Both the position numbers and the translations under genes were made by a program. From the NCBI GenBank assembly GCA_010015745.1, contig ML978159.1:186001-250000 (forward strand): a DNA stretch of 64,000 bases, written 5' to 3'. This DNA comes from Setomelanomma holmii (taxonomy: Eukaryota; Ascomycota; Dothideomycetes; Pleosporales; Phaeosphaeriaceae). The notes below the pieces were generated by a model. That model was not told where the DNA came from. It did not search any database and saw nothing but the letters and a program-made list of their open reading frames with translations. This document shows, in pieces, positions 21,395-30,205 of this stretch (the stretch's first letter is position 1; every line of letters begins with the position of its first letter).

Positions 21395-22054
21395 GGTTCA
21401 TGCTGAAGATAATGAGTAAACGACGTTCATCCCCACGGAAGGCTGAGGAGGCTACGCGGGTGGGGCCGCCAAGAATCTCACCCACCTCTCATTGGCTCTT
21501 CTCGATTTCCGGATTTCGACTTCTGCTGTCCCAGTGGTCACCTCCAAAAGCACGAGATATACTAACTGTCATAGGAAACCACTAGTCCTCATACCGAGCA
21601 GTATGGTCACGACGAAGCTTGGTCTGTTCTCGAGCTTGCTACATAAATGCAGGTACCATATGCGCGAAAACCATGGACCTTATACTCACCAAGCTGAAAT
21701 CTGTATATCAGGACCACAACTTGAACTCGAACCCCATCCTACGTACGACGAATTGAGATGTACCAACTCAATCTCACTGTACTCGAGCTTTTCCTGCTGC
21801 TCGCTCTGGAGCTACCTATTCTCGTCCTTGCCTTGATCGTGGCTTCTAGGCCTTTCCGAGCCAACTTGTAACGGTACAAAAAGGCCGACCTTGCGTACCG
21901 TTCCGTATACAAGGTATTTATACCGTCACACAACTTAAGAAGCTTTAGTAGGCATAAAAATACCCTGGCGAACTGCACAAGCTTACATGGAGGCAGACTA
22001 CTACATTTTGACTGGTCAATCGATGCCACACCCATCGCTTTCTTCAAACATCTC
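21395..22054. other. Upstream of the Clr5 gene, no gene seen
   Basis: Probably the promoter of the Clr5-ankyrin gene near 21400-21700, then sequence of unknown origin up to the LTR. A short near-palindrome with GGTACAAAAAGG and ACCTTGCGTACCGTT lies at 21872-21905. No supported gene. Confidence 0.35.
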
Positions 22055-22223
22055 TGTCAGACTGGCACCTCAGTTCACAAGGTACATGTGAACTGCATCT
22101 CTCACGTGACTCTTTGTCACTTGCTTACTCATCGTGGTTGTGTATATAATCGCTCTCTGTAGCTCTCTCAATACAACAACCTTCTGCTTCCTTCATGTCT
22201 GCTCTGTCCTCTCACATCTGACA
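22055..22223 (+). repeat. Retrotransposon LTR, copy 1
   Basis: 169 bp beginning TGTCAGA and ending TCTGACA (7-bp inverted ends, 5'-TG...CA-3'). It is the inverted partner of 25282-25450; I count four differences between them, all substitutions. The flanking 5-mers (ATCTC and CATAT) do not match, so it is not a clean solo insertion; it may be one LTR of a truncated or rearranged element. Short length fits a Copia-type LTR, but no internal coding region is recognised next to it. Confidence 0.75.
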
Positions 22224-22740
22224 CATATGCAACAGTATAGAGTTGCTAGCAGCGTCAATAATACAAGCTAAGAAAACTTAAGCCAGCACGGAAATTCAAT
22301 TATCTGAGCTGTACCTAGCCGCTTCAGGCTTTCCTAATCAACTTTAAATTGCCACCTATAAGGGATCAAACAGCTACATTAAACAACAGTCAGTCAGCCA
22401 GTCAAAGGGTTTTAACTGTGACTGACTGTGAAAGCTTGACTCTTAAACTTTGACTTGTCTGACTGAGTCTTGGCAGTCAGTCAGTCAGTTAACTGCGTTT
22501 TGACTGATTGATAGCAAGTCTGATTGTCACTCTACTAAACCTAGCAATTTCAGCTACTTGCGCCTCCTCATGTAATTTATACCCTAAAGTATCAAGTCTT
22601 CAAGCAAGTCAAGCAAGCCTCGCTCTTAGGCTTGACTTGCTTGCAATTTCACGAAATGCTAACTTGGCTTGACTTGCTTGAAAGTACTAAGTAAGCCTTA
22701 AGTAAGTCTCAAGTCGACTTGCTTGTTGACAACTGTGGTC
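22224..22740. repeat. Transposon-derived block with two families of short repeats
   Basis: At 22388-22500 the sequence is built of CAGTCAGTCAG/CTGACTGACTG units in both orientations. At 22595-22735 CTTGACTTGCTTG and its complement CAAGCAAGTCAAG recur at least five times. Both look like subterminal arrays of hAT-type elements whose coding parts are missing. The right edge (about 22735) cuts into the 3' end of the DUF6594 gene. Confidence 0.5.
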
Positions 22741-23561
22741 GAAGCGATGGTAGTCGCTACGATTCTGGAGATCCGCTCGAGCTCGTCTTGCGAGTACATC
22801 GCAGTGTTGGGTATGTTTTCCTCATCCCTCGCTTTCTTACTAGTTTATCAGTGATTTTGGACCGACATTGTAGTGTCGAAAGGGCGACGCATGCCTAACA
22901 CGATACGTACCCTTATTCTCCAGCCAACAAGGCGGTGAAACCAGTCAACCACCACAACGGTGATTAGCCTCGAAAGCGAATTATCACTCGTTTTTGGGTT
23001 GATAGCGAACAGATCCAAATGGTTTGGTTTCTCCCAAATGTCGCTATCGGGGCCAAGGAGATAAACATTTCCCATTGATGGCGCTCTCATATACTTCACC
23101 AGAAACTGTAAGTCTCTGGGATTTGGCGGACTCAGCTGAGTTATCTGGGCTTGTTCAAGGATAGCTGAGTCTGGTTCAATGTCAGCTTCTATCCCTTCTT
23201 ACGCGAGACCAGCGAGACGCACTGTATTCATGCAACTTCTCTCGCATACGCAGGAAATTCTCCACTGAGTACCATCTCCATCCGCAACATCGACCGACGC
23301 TGAAAGTGTTCTCCAGTCACGGGAGTAAATCTTTCTGTTGATATGGCCTGATTCTGGATCCACTTTCTCGGCCTGGAGCAATTTGGTTTCGAGATCCGTA
23401 AGTTCGGCTTGTAGATACAGTATGTTCCGGGCATTGAGTGCTCCAAATCTACGAAAGATAGACAGCTCTGGGTATGCACCCATAAGATGAGCTAGGATGT
23501 TATAGCCGCCGGTCATCTTAGCCAAAGTCGGGTTGCGAAATCGTACAATAGAGAGGAACAT
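22741..23561 (-). pseudogene. DUF6594 fungal membrane protein, frameshifted and 3'-truncated
   Basis: N-terminal and middle parts of a DUF6594 protein: AYPELSIFRRFGALNARNIL and LYLQAELTDLE (the family signature), then RMREKLHEY, PPNPRDLQFLVKYM, GNVYLLGPDSDIW and VDWFHRLVGW. In the family these are followed by two or three transmembrane helices. Here only a weak trace (ERISRIVATTIASTT, about 22760) remains before the repeat block at 22740. A single base seems lost near 23270, where the frame must change between DGTQW and NFLRMREK. An additional intron of 34 bp would be needed after HEY, unusually short. The ATG at 23561 begins the frame; the one at 23519 fits the family better. Confidence 0.7.
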
Positions 23562-24031
23562 TCATTCTGTTGAGGTTGAACTTGGTTGCTGCTGACTAGC
23601 GGGTCTAAATCTTCGCAACGACAATCCAGCTCGAAGGACCTTTGCTAGGCTTACTCCAGTCGCGTCAGCCACTTTCGAAAAATAACTCACCGGTCTTGAT
23701 GATGAGTACGAGGCAGAAAGAAGGACGATGGTGGCTTAGAGCGCATCGCACAATCGAGGCCCTCGAAAACCTCTTTCACATGATACGGTGTTCATAAAAT
23801 TGGGTAGGCAATCAGGAACCGGGTCGACGCACGATGGAATGGCTGTGCACATGCTGTGTCGCAAGTTAGGTGGGCGACACCAAACGTCTTTGAGAAGTCC
23901 TTGAAGGCTCAGGCCACGATGCTGGGTCATTGCAACCATCATGAGCTTCGGCAGGTCTGGAAGATTCTACAGATAGCGGACGAATTGTTATCATGTCAAA
24001 GTGAAGAAAGCACTGACCCGATCGTTATCTA
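23562..24031. other. Spacer with a possible exon remnant
   Basis: A 68-codon frame on the minus strand (23736-23942) has gene-like composition with several Cys and Pro (for example LKDVWCRPPNLRHSMC), but no family is recognised. Nothing else is supported. The right edge is the TA insertion site of the pogo element. Confidence 0.3.
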
Positions 24032-24079
24032 ACGTACGAGTCGGTGAGTTGCCCCGATCGGCGACTCGCCCCGCCAAAC
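24032..24079. repeat. Left terminal inverted repeat of the pogo element
   Basis: Matches the inverted complement of 26604-26651 at nearly all positions; the core GCCCCGATCGGCGACTCGCC is identical. Confidence 0.85.
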
Positions 24080-25281
24080 ACCATATGCCCACCCACAAAG
24101 ATGAGGCTGTACAACCACTCACAATAGCTATTATCGCGAGAATCTGTAGTAGAGTAGTAATCAAGGCCATGCTATCATTTTAGTTTATCTAGATATTTAG
24201 CTAGAAGGTTGATGCTGCGTGTTTTGGTGCGCTTTGGTGGTGGGGCTCACCACCTCTACCACTACCTTCAGCAGTGTGCGCAACCCGCGCTCTCTTTGTC
24301 TTTAACCTAGCCTCTTGTAAGGCTAATCTCTTGCCTCTTTAGAATAATTTTACAGCTTTTTAGGTAGCTGTAGCTTCTTTTGCCTCTTGTTTCTTGTGCT
24401 GAAGTTCAGCTCTTTCTGCAGCCTTCCTTTCCTTCTCCCTCTCCCTCTCAACCTTCAACCTCTCATGCTCTACACGCCTATTCTTCTTCTGCTTTTTAGT
24501 CTACAAGGCAGCCTGCTCTCTTATATGCTTGTTGTTTGCTTTTTAGAGTAATTCTCCCTCTTCTTTATCTTGAGAGCAGGTGCTGCCTAGACAATCAGAC
24601 GCAGCAGTCGCGAGGACCTCAGTTATGGGAGGAGCAAGTGGCTGGTGAACAGAGTACTTAGCCTCTCATCTCACCTGAGACCAATAAATAACTCTTACAT
24701 CAATTTTTCTAATTCAACACTTTACGCTTTCTTATCCTCTCACAGAAACGAGATGTCACGACCAGTGGTACACTAGGCCCACACGACAGGGGTTGCTCTC
24801 TGTTAAGCGAAGGCAGCAACAGAGCACGGGTAAACCTCGGATCAGCCTAGGACCACCAACGGCATGGAGCACAGCCACCCTATATGCTCTCTCTGATTCC
24901 GTGCTCTCTGTAACACAAGGAGAGCCGGAGATCACGACTGCTCTCCCAGCACCCTTGATCTCTGCAGAGCAAGGAGAGCAAGGAGAGCAGCTTCTAGTAT
25001 ATAGACCCAGACAATGAGCCCTTACGGCACATTGTGTTCAACTTCATAGAGTACCTTACCAGTGTGACGAGTATATATGCTATCCTACGCCCAGTATGCC
25101 TATTCGGCACACTGTACCTTTTTGGTAGCTCTTGGTCCAGTGGCGTAGGGCTTGATCGTGACATCAAAGACCTGCTTAAGCTAGGCTAATCCTATATTGT
25201 TATTCTTCTATCTAGAGAGTGATGAAGTGACAAAGACGTTGTGCTTTCTGACCTTATTATCCTCCACCTAGGTTAATTGTA

Positions 25282-25450
25282 TGTCAGATGTGAGAGGACA
25301 GATCAGACATGAAGGAAGCAGAAGGTTGTTGTATGGAGAGAGCTACAGAGAGCGATTATATACACAACCACGATGAGTAAGCAAGTGACAAAAAGTCACG
25401 TAAGAGATGCAGTTCACATGTACCTTGTGAACTGAGGTGCCAGTCTGACA
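25282..25450 (-). repeat. Solo LTR, copy 2, inserted in the pogo element
   Basis: 169 bp, minus orientation relative to copy 1 at 22055-22223, with about 98 percent identity by eye. Flanked by a perfect 5-bp duplication TTGTA (25277-25281 and 25451-25455), the signature of integration followed by LTR-LTR recombination. Confidence 0.88.
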
Positions 25451-25735
25451 TTGTATATTGCCTCTTTCAGCCTGGAAGATGAGTGTGAAGGCCTATACAG
25501 ATGGGTATCTGTGTTAGGTCTAGCGGTTGGTTCTTGGGGATAGAGCAATGGACTTGTGGATGGGCGGTTGGAGTTCAATACTAAGACAGTACGATAGTGC
25601 GTCTAAAAAGAGTATTAAGTTTCGTAAGAACAATAATTGATTGCTAATACAAAGTTGAACACGATAGTCTACAGGAGACTATCGGTCTCATCTATATACT
25701 TAGGGTGACATCCCGTTCCTCCCAGGAATCTTGTA

Positions 25736-25877
25736 CATCTAGGGATGGTTGGGATGGCAGCCTTCCTAGGGATGGTAACCATCCCAGGCTTGGCGGGATG
25801 TTCGCTCTTGGCGGGATGTGGTCACGTGACCTCCGGTGGGGGTCATGCAAGTCTTGCGTCATCCCGTGTGCCCTATG
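25736..25877. mobile_element. MITE-like insertion with TA duplication
   Basis: 142 bp between two TA dinucleotides (25734-25735, 25878-25879), with imperfect inverted ends CATCTAGGG / CATAGGG. The inside is rich in GGGATG/CATCCC units, including the hairpin GGGATGGTAACCATCCC (25759-25775). Removing it with one TA rejoins the transposase reading frame. It is GC-richer than the surrounding element and shows little sign of RIP. Confidence 0.65.
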
Positions 25878-26603
25878 TATTCCTTGCCAGTCGTTTCCTT
25901 TGTTCGTAACAATGAGGCCTAGCGGAAGAGGCTCTCTATCTGCGCAGACGCCTGCTAAGAGAGTCACCTACTTACGAGAGCCATCTTGGATAGGAGCCCT
26001 TGCCTCCTTTAACTCCTAAGACACCTTACTAAAGATCCTTTTGCTCTTTCTAATAACCCTAATTATAAAGCCCTTCTCATCTATATTGTAGGTATGCTGC
26101 AGCTCTATGCTATATTTCTCTATCTTTTAATAGAGGAGATCAAAGTAGAGCTTATAGTTTGCCTCTAAGTCTGCCTTGTAGCGTACAGCGTCCATTCCCT
26201 TAGTCTAACGTGAGGTGAGATAGTGTTTGTTTCTTCTAAGAAAGTGTCTAACATAGCCATTTCTAATGTAACAATTGCTGATCTTAGAGGCTAATCTTCA
26301 CGTTATCTCTCTTGTAGGTAGAAGGCCTCTCTTTGATAGTCCTTTGATATAATCTACAAGCTCCAGCTCTTATTGTAGGCTGAGTTTCTGCTTGTTGAGA
26401 TTATAGGCCTCTATTAACACCTAAGAGCCCTTGCATCTTTGCGCTAATGTGCATTATAGTATGTTATACTTCTCTGCAACTTTTGTATACAAGAGACGTT
26501 CTCCTAGTTCCTGCGATTTATATTCTGTAACTGCGTTATCAATTAGTGCTATAGTGGTTGAGTTATTATGAGTCAAAGTTGGTGTAGGTCTCGTGTTATG
26601 ATG

Positions 26604-26651
26604 TTTAGGCAGGGCGAGTCGCCGATCGGGGCGACTCACCGACTCTTACGT
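26604..26651. repeat. Right terminal inverted repeat of the pogo element
   Basis: Inverted partner of 24032-24079, ending ACTCTTACGT next to the TA target site. Confidence 0.85.
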
Positions 26652-28688
26652 TAATCTTATCGCATACCGGTACCGGTAGGTACAAGGGTCTGCTGTCTCG
26701 AAGGAACCTCTGGCCTTGACCCGTGCCTGAACACTGACATACATGTCGAATTAAGCATTAGGCCTTGTTTTCAACTATGTGAAAGAAAGACCCATATCTC
26801 TATCTCATAACGGCCGCAAATGTGGCCTCGCTTAAATCGCCCTAGTGCTAGACTAGGGCCGTCGTCTCCCTCCCAGTATGTTGCATTGCTCCAACAGCCT
26901 CCGAACAATATTACAGGACGTTTGCACGTCGTAGACCTCACCAACCGCCGAATCGTGACATGGAGAACCTCCTCGTCTGTGGCAATGGTGGAGGATTGGC
27001 CGTCGCCACACTGACTCCTGAACTCTCTCCTGAGGGTTTTTGTGCATTTGGCTGCGCCACAGTCTATGCGCAACGATGGCAAACCACAAATCATCCAAAG
27101 GTCAGGTCTAGTGGAAGTGACAGTACTACTTAACTACCACTGAGCCCTCGAAGGCCACAAGATTATCAAGCAATAGCGTGCACGTCCCCGCCATCCTCTT
27201 TGCGCTGACTGGCTGACTGTCCTGAGACTGGCAACATCAGCATCGCGGGTGCATTGGATGAGATCACGGCTCTCTGAGAGGCTTTCGAATTGATCTAGGG
27301 TTATGATTCGTGCTTTAGACTGATTACATCTCGGTGAAAGATACCTGGAAGGTACGACGCCTTTGCTTGAACAGCAACTTCTTCCCTTTCGTTCGTCGGT
27401 CGTCCAAGCTCGGGGTCAGGCTCCGATGCAGACCAAGCAGCTCGTGGGATGCCGAAAGTCTGTGAGTCACCATTCTTGATGTATAAATGGCTTGGCCGGC
27501 CGTGATCGTTTTGAGGTCACACTACGCTCGGGCAGCTGCAACACCTGGCTCCTATTCTGAACTTGACGCCTGGAGGACGCCAAGCACGTCCACGCCGCAC
27601 GATCTACACGTGCCGATCAGATGCACTGCACAAGGAGCTCCGTATGCGTCGGATCTGGAGTGAAGTCCGTTGCTGTTCCAATGTCGCTTCACTTTTTGGT
27701 TCGGGAAAGTGCACGATGATCATCCAGGGGATTGCGCCAAGACCTCCACGGCTCCTTCCAAGTTTTGCTTCATCTCCACCGTCTCAAAGTTCAAGCTCCC
27801 TCTCTCCAACATGGCCTACCGCACCTTCGGTAAAAGGCACGCACCCTGCACGTATCCAAGAAGCCGCTTCCACCGCCAAAATGCCCTCTCAGTAGGGTGA
27901 CGGTCGGAGCAAGATTGCCAGAATATCGCTGCCGCCTGGGACCAGCATGAAGCCAGGGTAAGCCTCATCTGGCCTATCTCGATCTGCCGGTGCAGCGAAG
28001 TGTGGGTCCTGATTGGAAGCCTTCTTTTCATTGCAACGTGGGAAGGCGGCGCAGCAGGGCTCTCGACGTTCTTCAAGACTCGCCCGCTCCATAGTCATTA
28101 TTGGGCTCCAACAGTCTTGCCACGTTTGTTCCTCCTCGACTCAACCTGGTTCTGTCAATACCTGACTTCACTTTTACAGCCTCGGATATTAGCCTGCTTA
28201 CCATCGATATTGTCCCGTAGATACCTGCCTATGTCTTCACATAAGCTTGAGAGCGTACCTCTTCGAAGACGACAAACACGTCCGGTATGCCAGCACAACA
28301 TTACTATACTCTCGCGCAGAGGATCGGCGTTCCCGACACCGCGACACATCTGGCCTCTCGATGTACCAAGGATGAATATGGTCACCCCCGAACAACCTAA
28401 GTCGGACGGTATCATCATTGCAAACCATAAGGATGATGTACGACGAGGCAGGCAGCAGCCGTCTATATCTCAGGCCAAACTCGCGACAACCTCCCGGCTC
28501 CAGCTCCTCAGACTTATGTCGCCGCGTCTGACGTGTACGAACGTCGCTTGGTGCACATACACAATCAGAGGAGCAATCAAAGACCAACTCTGAGAGCGTC
28601 GCCGCCTGGAGTATGACATCCCGTGGCCACTCAACCCCACAGCCAGCCTTCGGGTCATTGTCCCTTGTCCTTCCAAGATACAAGTCTG
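26652..28688. other. No supported gene
   Basis: About 2 kb of normal base composition with overlapping frames on both strands, the longest 197 codons (28000-28593, +) and 148 codons (28237-28683, -). None shows a known domain or consistent exon pattern. The part next to the zinc-finger gene is probably its 3' untranslated region. Confidence 0.4.
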
Positions 28689-30205
28689 TCAGATGGACTG
28701 GTCCTGAAGCTCTTGCGGCGCTTCTTGTATACTGTTGAAATATCGCCGCGATCCTCGCTTCACCGGCGCCTGGGCTCCAAGATTAGGATGATGCTTTCGG
28801 TAGTGTTTCAGTCGAGAGTCTTGTCTTCTGAATGCACGCCGGCATGATGTATCTTCACACAGGTATGTTCTGGGCCCACCCACTGGATGGTACAGTCGTC
28901 GATGCCGGGATAGATTACCTTGACGGTATTCACCTTGGAAAACAGCCGTACAACCATGTTCGGAACAGGTCAAGGTATCCAACGTGGAAAGTGATGTTGG
29001 ACTTGCGACCGAGTCCACATCAGAACATGAAACAGATGAGTTCTGGCACGACATGCGTGGGCTGCCGTCAGGACAACTACTACATGTTAGTACACGAGCT
29101 GGATGAATAGGTCCGGATCAATATACAGGGACAGACTGTCAATGCGGGTTACATAATCATCAGATGGTTCATCGGGGCCAGGCGTGCATTCGTTCACGAC
29201 GATCGGAATGTTGCAGATGGTCGGTTGGCCGTCTTGTTCCTGAAAGCTCCCAGGTTGATATATTCCATGGTAACAAGCAGTTAGCCCTGAATATTCTGAA
29301 TGATCTGCTAATCTGATTGGCAGGCCATTATGGGTGCTCATTGTTCCACTATTGTCAGTGTGGGAAGAGGAGGATATGTTGCGGTGGTTCGAGCATGAAG
29401 ATGAAGCGCCCCCACCGACATCCAAATATCCCCCTGTCCCTGGGATGTTGCCATATGGCGTTTCCCGGTTCAAATGCTCAACTCCAGGAACTCCGTCTTC
29501 AGCCTGTCGCATATCGTAACTCGACCATGGCATTCCAGACGTATGCCCTGGTACAGTCCCCCGCATTGTCGGAAGTATTGGTTGAGTCGGCGACCACGTA
29601 GGCTCGGGCGAGTGCACACTCGATAAAGAATCGGGCTCATTCGTGGAGTATCGATCGCCTGCTGACCCTGGCAGCCACTCGATGTTCGCGTTGAAGTCGT
29701 CCCATTGCATCGACGATACTCTTTCCGACCGAGGAGGCTCGACATACATATCTGCTAGGTATCCATGCGAAATCGGCGTGCGAGTAGCACCATCCCAGTC
29801 TGTAAAGGCGCAATCTACATTGACCGAGTATTCAGAAGACGTCCACCAGGACCCTACTGAGCTGATACCGCTGCTCTGTTCCTTATGTTCGATGTCGCTT
29901 AGCATGCAAGGCTTGTCGTCGGACCACACTCCATCTGTATAACGCTTGTTATGTCGGTGGCACGCCACTTGATTGTGGTTTGACTGTTGCGTGCAGATAG
30001 CGTGCCCAGTAATGGCAGGCTGGTCACCGACATTCACAGGTTGTCGATATCCGGACATTCGAAGATATGGCCCGTGGCCGCCTTCGAAGTTTGGTGTTAC
30101 ACGCGCATGCAGCTGACTTCGGCTAACGTGTGTATGGACTTCAGTCCAACCCAACTCATCGAGACTCTCCTCCGATTCGGGACAAAATCTGGCCTGGTCT
30201 GACAT
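28689..30205 (-). CDS. C2H2 zinc-finger transcription factor 1
   Basis: Two exons, 30205-29096 and 29042-28689, intron 53 bp (GTGTAC...CAG); 487 aa. The first 380 residues are polar, Ser/Gly/Pro-rich and probably disordered (activation region). The C-terminus carries two C2H2 fingers: an atypical long one with CSEHGC, then F-x-G-x-Y-x2-GNLSRHRRLYH (Cys-x4-Cys and His-x4-His), and a more regular one, LCEDTSCRRAFRRQDSRLKH, completed by YRKHH. The nucleus and DNA binding are inferred from the fingers; the target is unknown. Its layout matches the gene at 35670-37362. The ATG at 30205 is the first in frame. The splice choice is supported because two shorter intron options would be under 35 bp. 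Confidence 0.8.

Larger units (their letters stand above)
24280..26570 (-). pseudogene. Fot1/pogo transposase, RIP-mutated
   Basis: Read on the minus strand: an N-terminal helix-turn-helix region (ALIDNAVTEYKSQELGERLL, about 26530, then TKVAEKYNIL), LVDYIKGLSKRGLLPTREI, GMDAVRYKAD, YKLYFDLL, the first catalytic block HTYNIDEKGF (about 26085), KRIFSK, VTLLAGVCADREPLPLGLIV (about 25930), and VFVTSSLSR with NNNIGLA (about 25215). The far end (24290-24560) is a Lys/Glu-rich coil as in Fot1 C-termini. Interrupting stops that I could place (for example before ELKEARAPIQDG, before VTLLAG, and within LLY/KIEKY) are TAG or TAA. Removing the MITE restores the frame between NDWQG and IQDSW. The element cannot encode a working enzyme. 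Confidence 0.8.
24032..26651 (-). mobile_element. Fot1/pogo (Tc1-mariner superfamily) transposon, degraded and carrying nested insertions
   Basis: 2620 bp bounded by imperfect terminal inverted repeats of about 46 bp that begin ACGTA(C/A)GAGTCGGTGAG, with the TA target duplication at 24030-24031 and 26652-26653. The transposase runs right to left (minus strand) and is full of stops. It contains at least a TA-flanked MITE (25736-25877) and a solo LTR (25282-25450), which raise it from the 1.8-2.2 kb usual for Fot1-like elements. Confidence 0.85.

Noticed and set aside
24753..25075. A further LTR beginning TGTCACGACC
   Set aside because: No matching second copy, no clear 3' end and no target duplication could be identified.
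28000..28593. 197-codon plus-strand frame upstream of the zinc-finger gene's 3' end
   Set aside because: No domain, atypical composition, and overlapping frames of similar length on the other strand.
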